The notes below the pieces were generated by a model, which searched no databases, was not told the DNA's origin, and saw nothing but the letters and a program-made list of their open reading frames with translations. This document shows positions 35,229 to 44,091 of a stretch of 53,996 nt of DNA, one piece after another (the first letter of the stretch is position 1; each line of letters starts with the position of its first letter). The DNA lies in contig JBMYZL010000018.1 in assembly GCA_049610385.1 (NCBI GenBank), forward strand, positions 1-53,996, read 5' to 3'. Source of the stretch: JBMYZL01 sp049610385 (GTDB lineage Bacteria > Bacteroidota > Bacteroidia > Flavobacteriales_D > Sanyastnellaceae). The position numbers and the translations under genes were made by a program.

Positions 35229-36169
35229 CCTTTGCCCCATTCTTGAAGTTCTTTTTCTGACCACAACTCCGGATAGAAGATGCGCTTTTGAAAACGAGGC
35301 GGAAGGTATTTCTGCCAATTCGTTCCGCCTGTAGCAGCAATGTCCACCGGATCACGCTGCAGATAACGCACAGCACTTTTGTAGTGAGATAGTGGCCAAT
35401 TGATGTTCACATTGACATCCAACCAACGCAGTTCTTGACGCAATTCGTCTGTTTGTTCAGTTTCGGGAAGATGTTGCCAGAGTGCCCGTGCATTGACACC
35501 AAAACTGTTCTCTGCAAGTTCCAGCAATTCATGGGCGTATTTTTTTTCGAATTGTTTGAGGGTCAAGGTTTTTTCTCCTGAAGACAATTCCACGGCACCG
35601 GCTTTCCAGTAAATGTGCTGAAACAACGATTCCAGTTGCTCGACTTGATGAGATGCATGTGCCTCTCGCACATCGGCATGAAGCAAACGATCAAAAGTGG
35701 TAGATCGAATTTCAATCATGCGATACTGAGCGCTTTGGAATCCACTAGCGGGCAGCAACGACATCCGAAACTTCAAGAACTGCTCTCGATCCATGCCGTC
35801 CACCATGATTTCAAAGGAATGGGTCAACGCCTCAAAATACCGATTGATGCGGCGAATTCTCTCCAAGAAGAAAGCGGATTTTTGAGGTTTTGCTTCAGCT
35901 AGTTGATCAAATTCATGCAGGCACAATTTGAAGTACAATTCGGTGATTTGGTGGTAAATGATGAAAATGGACTCATCAGGAAATGGGGTGACTGGGTTTT
36001 GTAAACTCAACAAGGTGTCCAAGTTGATGTAGTCCCAATACGTGAGGTAGTCCGCATGCAAAAGCCCGTCGAGGTAGGCGTTCAAGTCCTGCCCCATTGC
36101 GGCATACTTGTCTTGCAACAATTTGAGTTTTTGCAGGATGATTGGGTCGAATTTTTGCGGGACTGGCAT
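35195..36169 (-). CDS. Tryptophan 2,3-dioxygenase family protein
   Basis: A 324-aa heme dioxygenase of the TDO family, which opens the indole ring of tryptophan to N-formylkynurenine. Diagnostic stretches are DESIFIIYHQITELYFKLCLHE, MVDGMDREQFLKFRMSLLPASGFQSAQYR and HYKSAVRYLQRDPVDIAATGGTNWQKYLPP, each quoted here only in part of its run. ATG 36169 (MPVPQKFDPIILQKL) is chosen over an upstream start at 36220. The rest of the kynurenine pathway is not in the window, but a RidA-family deaminase lies about 1.1 kb upstream on the same strand. Confidence 0.93.
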   Translation of the reverse strand: MPVPQKFDPIILQKLKLLQDKYAAMGQDLNAYLDGLLHADYLTYWDYINLDTLLSLQNPVTPFPDESIFIIYHQITELYFKLCLHEFDQLAEAKPQKSAFFLERIRRINRYFEALTHSFEIMVDGMDREQFLKFRMSLLPASGFQSAQYRMIEIRSTTFDRLLHADVREAHASHQVEQLESLFQHIYWKAGAVELSSGEKTLTLKQFEKKYAHELLELAENSFGVNARALWQHLPETEQTDELRQELRWLDVNVNINWPLSHYKSAVRYLQRDPVDIAATGGTNWQKYLPPRFQKRIFYPELWSEKELQEWGKGWVQKEVFGTF

Positions 36170-36359
36170 GGTTGCAAATTCGGAAAATTCACATGAAGTA
36201 TACCATATTCGTGCGATCAATGTTGAGCGGTCTGTGGGAGTGGACTCTAAGCCTCAATCAAAGGCAATGATGAAGCTTGGCCAGCGGAATGGCAAATCAT
36301 TTGGCCCTTGAACGCGGATCCAAGTGTGTCATACACACCTAGCGGATATTGGCATTTTC

Positions 36360-37190
36360 TCAAAGATTGGATTGAAGTCGGATTTTGAGGGTACCGATGA
36401 GCAAATCGGTTTCTGCCAAGAGCGGGATGTGACGACTGTCGTCACTTACCCATAAGGTCAAATCATCCTGAGACTTCCAAATGCGACCTTCTTGAATAAC
36501 GGGCTGGAAACGGAGTGTTCCGATGGTTTTTCCTTCCCATTGGATGTCCTCGCGGGCAACCAGGGTGACTTGAAGGGAGATTTGTTCTCCATCCACCAAG
36601 GTGGGCATGGTCAGATAAGATCCGGGCTCCATTTCTGAGAAATCCATGTTCCGCATGACATAAAATGCGCTGACCAGATCGTGCATTCGACATTTCAGTG
36701 CAAAAGCATCCTCTGTTTCAGGTGTTCGCTTGCGGTGCTCTTCGGTCTCACACCAGCCAGCTGCCCAATTGAACTCGTAATCTTGGTTCAATCGGTAATT
36801 GCCTTCTCGCACTGTCCTCAAAAAGCGCTCGGGCAGTTGTGTTTTGGGATTGAAATGAGAAATGTAGGAGTCGCGAACGGGAAACACCCAGTCGTAGAAT
36901 TTTCGGGACCATCCCCGGGCTTCCAATTTCCACAACCCACCAGACATCGGATGTACCTCCAAGGCCGCCCGACCTGCGGGAATTGGGCCATAATGGATGT
37001 CATAAATCAGTCGCTCACCAGGCTCAAAAGCCAGGAGCGGACGGTCTGGATTTTGGACAGACTCGGGCAAGGGGATGGCTTCCGATTTGGGAATTGTATC
37101 CAGCGACTTGCTGAATTGAAACCCTTTTGCGAAGCTCATGAGGACCATAGCAATCATGGCCCCAATTCCAATGCAGCATAGCCTTTTCAT
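36360..37190 (-). CDS. DUF3108 exported protein
   Basis: A 276-aa protein with a signal peptide (MKRLCCIGIGAMIAMVLMSFAKG) and a beta-rich mature part containing FEPGERLIYDIHYGPIPAG and KFYDWVFPVRDSYISHF, the hallmark region of DUF3108. Members are predicted periplasmic or outer-membrane-associated beta-barrel-like lipid-binding proteins without an assigned activity. ATG 37214, 6 nt after the RidA gene stop, would add eight residues ahead of the signal. It is probably co-transcribed with the RidA gene. Confidence 0.85.
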   Translation of the reverse strand: MKRLCCIGIGAMIAMVLMSFAKGFQFSKSLDTIPKSEAIPLPESVQNPDRPLLAFEPGERLIYDIHYGPIPAGRAALEVHPMSGGLWKLEARGWSRKFYDWVFPVRDSYISHFNPKTQLPERFLRTVREGNYRLNQDYEFNWAAGWCETEEHRKRTPETEDAFALKCRMHDLVSAFYVMRNMDFSEMEPGSYLTMPTLVDGEQISLQVTLVAREDIQWEGKTIGTLRFQPVIQEGRIWKSQDDLTLWVSDDSRHIPLLAETDLLIGTLKIRLQSNL

Positions 37191-37220
37191 CCATCTACCC
37201 TGCGCAAATGTCATGCCAGA

Positions 37221-37652
37221 TCAGTCTTCAATGGCAGCAATGCATTTCAGTTCAATGGCAATCGGTGTGGGAAGTTTGTTGATTTCAACGGTGGTTCTGC
37301 AGGGTTGATTTTCTTGGAAGTACTGGGCATAGAGGCGGTTGAATGTTTGGAAATCGCGATGCATATCCACCAAAAACACAGTGACATCCACCAAGTCTTC
37401 CCATTTTGCTCCACTCGCTTCTAAGACCGCTTTGACATTGGCAAAAACGCTGTGCACTTGGGCTTCGAAATCGAAAGATTTGAAATGACCATTGTGATCC
37501 AAGGTCAAGCCAGGCACCCCGCTATCATGGGTTCCGCTTCCAGCAGTTCGGGGTCCGACACCACTCAGAAAGAGCAAGTTGCCGACGCGTCGGGCGTGTG
37601 GATATAGACCTACGGGTTTGGGGGCGTTGTTCGTTGAAATGGGTTCGCTCAT
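37221..37652 (-). CDS. RidA-family (YjgF/UK114) deaminase
   Basis: A 143-aa RidA fold protein. The segments NAPKPVGLYPHARRVGNLLFLSGVGP, VFANVKAVLEASGAKWEDLVDVTVFLVDM and PCRTTVEINKLPTPIAIELKCIA are family typical, each quoted only in part here. The Arg in CRTTVEI is the conserved enamine/imine-binding Arg. RidA hydrolyses reactive 2-aminoacrylate. A branch with the PKPVGxYPHARRVG start is often labelled 2-aminomuconate deaminase, an enzyme of kynurenine breakdown, and the nearby tryptophan dioxygenase makes that reading attractive. It is divergent from aminopeptidase P across 51 nt. Confidence 0.9.
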   Translation of the reverse strand: MSEPISTNNAPKPVGLYPHARRVGNLLFLSGVGPRTAGSGTHDSGVPGLTLDHNGHFKSFDFEAQVHSVFANVKAVLEASGAKWEDLVDVTVFLVDMHRDFQTFNRLYAQYFQENQPCRTTVEINKLPTPIAIELKCIAAIED

Positions 37653-37671
37653 GGCACCGAAGATACGGGGA

Positions 37672-37699
37672 TTGTCTCCCTTCAATCGCCTTATCTTCG
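37672..37699 (+). promoter_or_regulatory. Candidate promoter of aminopeptidase P
   Basis: TTG at 37672-37674, a 17-nt spacer, then TATCTTCG at 37692-37699 (seven of eight matches to TAnnTTTG). The box ends only 4 nt before the ATG at 37704, which would make the message leaderless or nearly so. Confidence 0.35.
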
Positions 37700-37703
37700 A
37701 GGC

Positions 37704-38993
37704 ATGCGATACAAGAAATTGCCAGCGGATCTTTATGTCCGGAACCGGAAAGCTTTCGGCGATCAAATGAAGCCAGGCGGACTGGCTCTGTTTTTCAGCA
37801 ATGATATTTACCCCACAAGTGCAGATGGTACTTTGCCATTTAAGCAAGCGACGGATATCTTTTGGTTGACTGGAGTGGATCAAGAGGAAACTGTGTTGCT
37901 GTTGTTTCCCGACGCCCACAACCCCACAGATCGCGAGATTTTGTTCACCCGAGAGACGAACGAGGAGATTGCCATTTGGGAAGGGGCCAAATTGGACAAG
38001 GAACAAGCAACGCAAGAGACAGGTATTCAAAACGTTCAATGGATTGCAGCCTTGGAGAGGACGTTGCATCGACTGCTCGCTGAGGCCCATTCCATCTACT
38101 TGAATGACAACCCCCACACACGCGCTGACATCACGGTTGAAACGCGCACAATGCGAGAAAACAAGGCCATACGGGAGAAGTATTCGAATTACGAATTCGA
38201 ACGATCTGCACCCATTTTGTATGGTTTGCGGGCGTTGAAATCAGCAGAAGAAATTGACCAAATGCAGCGGGCTTGTGACATCACACATGCAGGTTTCGAA
38301 CGGGTCCTCAAATTCGTAAAACCGGGTGTGATGGAATATGAGATTGAAGCGGAATTCATGCATGAATTTTTGCGTCGCGGTTCCAGGGGTTTTGCGTACA
38401 CGCCCATCATCGGCAGTGGGTTCAATGCTTGTGTTTTGCATTACATCGAAAACAGCGATGAATGCCGCGCCGGTGAGGTCATCCTGATGGATGTTGGGGC
38501 GGAATATGGAAACTATGCCAGTGACATGACGCGTTGCATACCGGTTTCAGGGCGATTCACAGACCGCCAGAAGGACGTGTACAATGCTGTCCTTCGTGTG
38601 ATGCGCGGCGCCATGAACTTGTTGAAGCCGGGAGTGAGCTTGCACCAATACCACATTGAAGTTGGGGAGTTGATGACCGAAGAATTGTTGGGGTTGGGTT
38701 TGATCAGTTCGGCAGATGTGCAAGCACAGAATCCAGCATGGCCAGCTTATAAAAAATACTTCATGCACGGAACCTCACATTTCATCGGGTTGGATGTTCA
38801 TGACGTTGGTCACTGGCATGAGCCGATTCAAGCGGGGCATGTGTTCACCGTTGAACCGGGCATTTACATTCGTGAGGAAAATTTGGGCATCCGGTTGGAA
38901 AATGACATTTTGATCACAGAGGACGGGTTTGTGGATTTGATGGGCAACATCCCAGTTGAAGTGGAGGAAATTGAGAATTTGATGAATGGATGA
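37704..38993 (+). CDS. pepP: Xaa-Pro aminopeptidase (aminopeptidase P)
   Basis: A 429-aa M24B peptidase that removes N-terminal residues preceding proline. The N-terminal domain has ALFFSNDIYPTSADGTLPFKQ and IFWLTGVDQEETVLLL. The pita-bread catalytic domain shows the dimetal ligands: two Asp in LMDVGAEYGNYASDMTR, His in HGTSHFIGLDVHD, and Glu in FTVEPGIYI and IRLENDILIT. Start and length are normal. Its stop overlaps the start of the next gene (ATGA), so both are likely one transcript. Confidence 0.95.
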   Translation: MRYKKLPADLYVRNRKAFGDQMKPGGLALFFSNDIYPTSADGTLPFKQATDIFWLTGVDQEETVLLLFPDAHNPTDREILFTRETNEEIAIWEGAKLDKEQATQETGIQNVQWIAALERTLHRLLAEAHSIYLNDNPHTRADITVETRTMRENKAIREKYSNYEFERSAPILYGLRALKSAEEIDQMQRACDITHAGFERVLKFVKPGVMEYEIEAEFMHEFLRRGSRGFAYTPIIGSGFNACVLHYIENSDECRAGEVILMDVGAEYGNYASDMTRCIPVSGRFTDRQKDVYNAVLRVMRGAMNLLKPGVSLHQYHIEVGELMTEELLGLGLISSADVQAQNPAWPAYKKYFMHGTSHFIGLDVHDVGHWHEPIQAGHVFTVEPGIYIREENLGIRLENDILITEDGFVDLMGNIPVEVEEIENLMNG

Positions 38994-40246
38994 TGCGCAT
39001 GGATGCAAAGGCAAAACACCTTGACGCGCTGACGAAAGGGAAATTCAGCGCATGTGTTTGTATGGGCATCGGGTTTGTGGTGTCGCTTTTCACCGGTTGT
39101 GGCGTTGGCCATGATCAAGCAGAATGTGTAGATGACTTACAAAAGAAACTCGCAGAGGTGTTTTCTTTGAAAGGCGCAATCCATCTCCGCTCCTATACGG
39201 AAGCAAGTGATGCTGAGTATTTCAGAAGGGGCGATTTGGCTTGGACACAACCGTCCGATTTCACCTTGGAATTGTTGGAGGATTCCACTTCAGATTTTGC
39301 CGGATCGTATCATTTGAAAGGAACCGAACTCATCCACATTGACTCGGACAGTTCCATGACTTCCAAAGAGGTGGACCCTCACGGAGATCCCATTCCGAAT
39401 TACCTGACACAAAAGCTCATTCCGGAGATGTTCACGGACACCACGTGGTTTGGTGTTTGGTCACAAGACAGCACCCTCGAGATGCACACCGAAGGAGGAA
39501 ATTTGACCCTGATCCGAAAGGACTTGTACAGCCCCGAAGATTCCGATTATCATGACGACACCTACTCGCATGAAATGTGGGTGTTTGATGCCCGCACAGG
39601 ACTTCCGCTGCAACATCAGGATGTGTGGTATCGAGGAGATCTTGCATATGGAAGTGAAGTTGTGATTGATTTTGACTGGTTAGCGGTGAATGATGATGCC
39701 GTTGTCCGTTCTGTGACGCAGTGGAAGGCGCCGGAATGGGCCCGAACACCAGAAATGTCAGGGCAGGAGGGAATTGCCGACGGTGGAAGCAATGCGGACT
39801 GGTATGAGGAGGCCTTGGCCAATTTGCCATCGGTGGGGTCACAAGCTCCTGATTTGGTCGGAACAGATTTGCATGGGGAGCCTGAGGCCCTGGCTGAACA
39901 TCGCGGCCGATTGGTGTATTTGGATTTTTGGTACATCGGCTGTGGCCCTTGTATGCAGGCGTTGCCCCATTTGGCTGAATTGGCGAAAAAACACGCGGAA
40001 AAGGGGTTTGAAGTCTTGGCCGCAAATCCGTTTCAAAAGGCCCCTGTCATCAATCGTTATTTGGAGCGAAGGGAGCTTCAAATCCCCCAATTGATTTTGG
40101 ACAGTGTACCCCAAGAGACATGGCCTATTGTGGCCTATCCCACCTGGTTTTTGGTCAATGAATCGGGCGAAATCTTGGCGCGTGACATGGGGTTCAGTGA
40201 AGAGTCTGTGGCTTCTCTGGACTCCATGATCCAAGCCAATCTGTGA
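38990..40246 (+). CDS. TlpA-like thioredoxin-fold lipoprotein
   Basis: A 418-aa protein with a lipoprotein signal (MGIGFVVSLFTGC, lipid Cys37). It has an N-terminal region of about 240 residues resembling LolA/LppX-like beta sheets (FRRGDLAWTQPSDFTLELL, TGLPLQHQDVWY), and a C-terminal TlpA/ResA thioredoxin domain with active site Cys318-Gly-Pro-Cys321 in DFWYIGCGPCMQALPHL. VGSQAPDLVGTDLHGE starts that domain. Such proteins reduce disulfides in the periplasm, for example in cytochrome c maturation. The substrate here is unknown. Confidence 0.87.
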   Translation: MMRMDAKAKHLDALTKGKFSACVCMGIGFVVSLFTGCGVGHDQAECVDDLQKKLAEVFSLKGAIHLRSYTEASDAEYFRRGDLAWTQPSDFTLELLEDSTSDFAGSYHLKGTELIHIDSDSSMTSKEVDPHGDPIPNYLTQKLIPEMFTDTTWFGVWSQDSTLEMHTEGGNLTLIRKDLYSPEDSDYHDDTYSHEMWVFDARTGLPLQHQDVWYRGDLAYGSEVVIDFDWLAVNDDAVVRSVTQWKAPEWARTPEMSGQEGIADGGSNADWYEEALANLPSVGSQAPDLVGTDLHGEPEALAEHRGRLVYLDFWYIGCGPCMQALPHLAELAKKHAEKGFEVLAANPFQKAPVINRYLERRELQIPQLILDSVPQETWPIVAYPTWFLVNESGEILARDMGFSEESVASLDSMIQANL

Positions 40247-40249
40247 GCC

Positions 40250-40855
40250 TCAGCCGTGCATGGTTTCCTTGCGACCGTAACGACCAATCACCTCAGCCTC
40301 ATGGTCCAAAAAGGCCTGCCAACGACCTTCGACATCCACCTTTTCGGCTCCGTATTGACGGGCAAATCCAAGGAATGTTGTGTAGTGATTGGCCTCTGAA
40401 ATCATCAAATCACGATAGAACTGTCGGAGGTCTTCATCGCTGATTTTTTCGGATAGCATGCGGAACCGTTCGCAGGAACGAGCTTCAATCATGGCCGCAA
40501 ACAACAACCGGTCCACAAGCTGTTCTTCTCGGGAACCGCCGCGTTTGATGAATTTGGCCAATTCGCCCACATAATCATCCTTTCTCTCCGGTCCCAGCGT
40601 CCAACCTCGGGCCTTGATTTTTTCAATCACCATGCCGAAATGTTCCATTTCTTCGCGTGCGATTTCGGTCAAGGTTTCCACCATATCGGTCAGTTCAGGA
40701 TACCGAACGATGGTGGAAATGGCATTGGATGCGGCTTTTTGCTCACACCAAGCGTGGTCTGTCAGGATTTCCGAAATGTTGGATTCGACCAATTCAACCC
40801 AACGAGGATCGGTGGGAAGGCGCAGCCCGAGCATGGGGGAGTTGGAATCATTCAT
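40250..40855 (-). CDS. miaE: tRNA-(ms2io6A)-hydroxylase
   Basis: MiaE (201 aa) is a di-iron monooxygenase that hydroxylates the isopentenyl group of ms2i6A37 in tRNA. Ferritin-like iron ligands appear as DHAWCEQKAASNA, EEMEHFGMVIEK, EARSCERFRML and SEANHYTTFLGFA. The length matches bacterial MiaE. It starts within the stop codon of the upstream methyltransferase gene (4-nt overlap), so the two RNA-modification genes form one operon. The enzyme needs O2, which fits an aerobic host. Confidence 0.95.
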   Translation of the reverse strand: MNDSNSPMLGLRLPTDPRWVELVESNISEILTDHAWCEQKAASNAISTIVRYPELTDMVETLTEIAREEMEHFGMVIEKIKARGWTLGPERKDDYVGELAKFIKRGGSREEQLVDRLLFAAMIEARSCERFRMLSEKISDEDLRQFYRDLMISEANHYTTFLGFARQYGAEKVDVEGRWQAFLDHEAEVIGRYGRKETMHG

Positions 40856-41733
40856 GTTTTTGCGGATTCAATTCGTGCACAACTTCCAGTGGACAGGTCG
40901 TGACCATTGGACTTGGAGCGCAGGCAAAGTTCGCCCACTTCTACAGAACTCTTGGGATGCAAGGCATTGATGGTCGTTTCGAGGGCAATGGGTGTCAATC
41001 CACTGTACGTGTTCAAAATGACAAAACCACCGGGTTCCAAGATTTGAAATACGTCACGAAGCAAGGGAATCAAGGCGTCTTCGAGTCGCCATTTTTCGCC
41101 CTTGGCACCGAGGCCCCATGTCGGTGGGTCGAGCATGATGCCATGGTATGTTCGGCCTCTTTTGGCCTCGCGTTTCACAAATTTGGCAGCATCTTCTACT
41201 ACCCACCGAATGCCTGACATGCCGCTGCTTTCCATGTTTCGACGTGTCCAGTCAATGACCTGTCGAATGGCATCGACATGCGTGACCTCTGCACCGGTGC
41301 GGCGCGCGGCCAAAGAAGCCCCTCCTGTGTATGCAAACAAGTTCAAAAAACGATCCCCGGTAGACAGCCGTGAGGCCAGATGCATCCAATTGGCCGCTTG
41401 TTCTGGAAAAATGCCAATGTGTTTGTAGCGGGTGGATTCCAAGTGGAAATGGAGACCCAAGGGTGCATATTTCATCGCCCAAGGGCGCATGGAGGCTTGT
41501 CGCCATTTTCCAGCGGTTTTGCTGGTGGATTCAAATCGGTTATCGGCTTTTGCCCACTCAGAAGCTGACAAGTGCTGAGGCCAAATCGCACTCACCTCCG
41601 GCCGATCCAAAATCAGTTGTCCAAATCGTTCGAGTTTTCGACCGTTTCCAGAATCAAGCAACTCGTAAGAATCTCCCCAATCCATCGGCCACCAACGTTG
41701 GATGGGGTGATTCATATTCAGATCTTGTTTCAT
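40852..41733 (-). CDS. Class I SAM-dependent methyltransferase, RlmI/RlmK-like
   Basis: A 293-aa methyltransferase of the Methyltrans_SAM family. The SAM loop is FLNLFAYTGGASLAA, followed by acidic VTHVDAIRQVIDWTRRN and the catalytic DPPTWG. This set is close to the 23S rRNA m5C/m2G enzymes RlmI and RlmK. The PUA domain found at the N-terminus of RlmI is not obvious, so the exact rRNA target is open. ATG 41733 (MKQDLNMNHPIQRW) is preferred, with ATG 41715 as alternative. Co-transcribed with miaE, divergent from rnr. Confidence 0.85.
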   Translation of the reverse strand: MKQDLNMNHPIQRWWPMDWGDSYELLDSGNGRKLERFGQLILDRPEVSAIWPQHLSASEWAKADNRFESTSKTAGKWRQASMRPWAMKYAPLGLHFHLESTRYKHIGIFPEQAANWMHLASRLSTGDRFLNLFAYTGGASLAARRTGAEVTHVDAIRQVIDWTRRNMESSGMSGIRWVVEDAAKFVKREAKRGRTYHGIMLDPPTWGLGAKGEKWRLEDALIPLLRDVFQILEPGGFVILNTYSGLTPIALETTINALHPKSSVEVGELCLRSKSNGHDLSTGSCARIESAKT

Positions 41734-41805
41734 TTGTGGTGTGGGCTCAAATTGTCTGCAAATGTCGTGGTTCCCAGATGGATGATGGCGATATTCGCGG
41801 AATAG

Positions 41806-43950
41806 ATGGCAAAAAACCACCCCCCACGGCAGTTGCGTGCCACACTTGTGGATTTGTTCAAGCGACAACCGAACAAGCCCCTGAATCACAAACAACTTTC
41901 GAGCACCATGGGCATCGTGGACCGCCGGACCCGGGAACAAATTGCGGCGATTTGCGAGGAAATGGCAGAAGATGGTCGGTTGGAACGAGTGGGCCGCGGC
42001 AAATATGTACTGGCCAAGCCACCAGGTGAGCGACCGCAAGGCGCGATTCAGATTTCCCGGTTTGGCAAAGGATGGGTCTTGCTGCCCAATGGAGAGGAAG
42101 TGGCCATTCCCAAAGGATTCACGGGCACGGCCCTATGGGGAGACACGGTGGAAGTGGAGTGGATTCGTCGGGGACGGCGTCACACCCCCCGCATCGCTCG
42201 GGTCGTAGAGCGTTTGCGCAAGCAATATGTGGTTGTGTTGGAAGCCGTAAGGGACTATGCATTTGGCCACCCTTCAGACACACGAATCCATGTGGATTTT
42301 TTCGTTCCCGCAGCGATGATGAATGGGGCGCAAGGTGGGCAGAAGGTTATCTTGGAAATGGTTTCATGGGACGATCCGGACGATGGTCCCGTGGGGCGGG
42401 TGATTGAGGTGTTGGGTCGCCCCGGAGATCATGAGGTGGAGATGCATGCGATTTTGGCGGAATTTGGATTGCCTTATGCTTTTCCTCCGGGTGTGGAAGA
42501 GGCGGCAGACCAAATCCCCAACACCCTCTCTCCAAAGGACCTTGCGGACCGGCGTGATTTTCGCGACATCACCACGTTCACCATTGACCCCGCAGATGCC
42601 AAAGATTTTGATGATGCCTTGTCCATTCAAGCTTTGGACAACGGTTCTTGGGAAGTCGGCGTGCACATTGCTGATGTGACCCATTACGTCAAGCCCGGGA
42701 ACATCATCGATGAGGAAGGCCGATCCCGGGCAACTTCCGTGTATTTGGTGGATCGCACCATCCCCATGTTGCCAGAAGCTTTGTCGAACAATTTGTGCTC
42801 ATTGCGCCCAAACGAAGACCGACTGGCATTCAGCGCGGTGTTCACCTTGAGTCCATCAGGCCAAATTCAGGACACCTGGATCGGGCGGTCCATCATCCAC
42901 AGCGACCGCCGTTTCACTTACGAAGAAGCCCAAACCCGAATCGAGACGGGTGAGGGGGATTTTGCGGGAGAGATTCAGCAGTTGAACCAGTGGGCGCGTG
43001 CTTTCAGGAAGGAACGATTTGCGCGAGGGGCCATTGACTTTCACAGCGAAGAAGTGAAGTTTGAACTGGACCCACTGGGCAAGCCCATTCGTGCTGTGGT
43101 CAAGGTGATGCGTGAATCAAATCAACTGATTGAGGAGTTCATGTTGCTCGCAAATGTGGCTGTGGCCAGGCATTTGGCGCAGCCCAAGCGCAAGCATGAA
43201 AAAGCTGAAGAGCAGCCCACCCGAACGGCCATCTACCGAGTTCATGACAAGCCAGATCCGGAGAAGTTGCAAACCTTGCGGTTGTTCGTGCGTCGTTTTG
43301 GGTTGGAAATGGCCAAACCCAATGCGTCCAATGCCGAGTCTGTGATTCGCGGGTTGCTGAAGCAAGCGTCCGATACAGCGAGTGAGCAGGTGATTCAAAC
43401 CATGGCCATCCGGAGCATGGCTAAGGCAGAATACCGGACGGAATACATGTCACATTTTGGACTGGCCTTTCCGTTTTACACCCATTTCACGAGCCCGATT
43501 CGCCGCTATCCGGACATGATGGTGCATCGGCTGCTGGATCACTACTTGCGCGGGCAACCTTCGCCAGATGCGGCCCAGTTCGATGGGCAGGCGCTGCACA
43601 GCAGCACCATGGAGAAGCGGGCTGCTGAAGCGGAGCGGGCCAGCATCAAATACAAGCAGGTCGAATTTTTGATGTCCAGAATTGGAGAACATTATTGGGG
43701 CACGGTGACGGGAGCCATCGGACGGGGAATTTTCGTCGAATTGGAGGACAACAAATGTGAAGGTTTTGTGAACCGCAGTGATTTGTGGCCGGAGGACCAC
43801 TGGACATTCAATGAAGACGCGTTTTCGATGATGGGCATGCGTTCAGGTCATACTATCCACATGGGTGACCGGGTGATGGTACGGGTGGAGGCGGCAGATT
43901 TGGCCAAGCGCATGTTGGATTTTTCGCTGGTTGACCCAGGCATCACATGA
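41806..43950 (+). CDS. rnr: Ribonuclease R
   Basis: RNase R (714 aa) is a 3'-5' exonuclease that degrades structured RNA and defective rRNA. The order is a winged-helix N-terminus (QLSSTMGIVDRRTREQI), two cold-shock domains, the RNB catalytic domain with IDPADAKDFDDALSIQ (about 260-275) and HFTSPIRRYPDMMVHRLL, and a C-terminal S1 domain (YWGTVTGAIGRGIFVEL). It lacks the long basic tail of E. coli RNase R, which is common in Bacteroidota. The tRNA gene follows 24 nt after the stop. Confidence 0.96.
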   Translation: MAKNHPPRQLRATLVDLFKRQPNKPLNHKQLSSTMGIVDRRTREQIAAICEEMAEDGRLERVGRGKYVLAKPPGERPQGAIQISRFGKGWVLLPNGEEVAIPKGFTGTALWGDTVEVEWIRRGRRHTPRIARVVERLRKQYVVVLEAVRDYAFGHPSDTRIHVDFFVPAAMMNGAQGGQKVILEMVSWDDPDDGPVGRVIEVLGRPGDHEVEMHAILAEFGLPYAFPPGVEEAADQIPNTLSPKDLADRRDFRDITTFTIDPADAKDFDDALSIQALDNGSWEVGVHIADVTHYVKPGNIIDEEGRSRATSVYLVDRTIPMLPEALSNNLCSLRPNEDRLAFSAVFTLSPSGQIQDTWIGRSIIHSDRRFTYEEAQTRIETGEGDFAGEIQQLNQWARAFRKERFARGAIDFHSEEVKFELDPLGKPIRAVVKVMRESNQLIEEFMLLANVAVARHLAQPKRKHEKAEEQPTRTAIYRVHDKPDPEKLQTLRLFVRRFGLEMAKPNASNAESVIRGLLKQASDTASEQVIQTMAIRSMAKAEYRTEYMSHFGLAFPFYTHFTSPIRRYPDMMVHRLLDHYLRGQPSPDAAQFDGQALHSSTMEKRAAEAERASIKYKQVEFLMSRIGEHYWGTVTGAIGRGIFVELEDNKCEGFVNRSDLWPEDHWTFNEDAFSMMGMRSGHTIHMGDRVMVRVEAADLAKRMLDFSLVDPGIT

Positions 43951-43952
43951 TG

Positions 43953-43960
43953 TATTTTTG
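43953..43960 (+). promoter_or_regulatory. Candidate -7 box for the tRNA-CAT gene
   Basis: TATTTTTG is an exact TAnnTTTG match in the 24-nt gap between rnr and the tRNA, 14 nt before the mature tRNA 5' end. Confidence 0.5.
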
Positions 43961-43974
43961 CCCTTGTTTTGCTC

Positions 43975-44048
43975 GCGCCTATAGCTCAGTTGGTTAGAGC
44001 AGTGGACTCATAATCCATTGGTCGCAGGTTCAAGTCCTGCTGGGCGCA
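43975..44048 (+). tRNA. tRNA with anticodon CAT (elongator Met or lysidine-type Ile2)
   Basis: A complete 74-nt cloverleaf. The acceptor stem pairs GCGCCTA with TGGGCGC (one G-T), D-arm GCTC/GAGC, anticodon stem GTGGA/TCCAT with loop CTCATAA, T-arm GCAGG/CCTGC, discriminator A. CCA is not encoded. The anticodon CAT leaves three options. Initiator Met is excluded because C1-A72 mismatch features are absent. The sequence after the anticodon arm (TTGGTCGC, then GGTTCAAGTCC) looks more like tRNA-Ile2, whose C34 is changed to lysidine by TilS, than like elongator Met, but I cannot decide. Confidence 0.93.
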
Positions 44049-44062
44049 CCGTATGAATCAAT

Positions 44063-44087
44063 AACCCCGACTGAAGTTGGGGTTTTT
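44063..44087 (+). terminator. Intrinsic terminator after tRNA-CAT
   Basis: A 9-bp stem (44063-44071 with 44076-44084, one G-T pair) with a 4-nt loop, followed by T residues. It lies just after the tRNA and only 5 nt before the stop codon of the convergent sulfotransferase gene, so it may serve both. Confidence 0.8.
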
Positions 44088-44091
44088 GATT

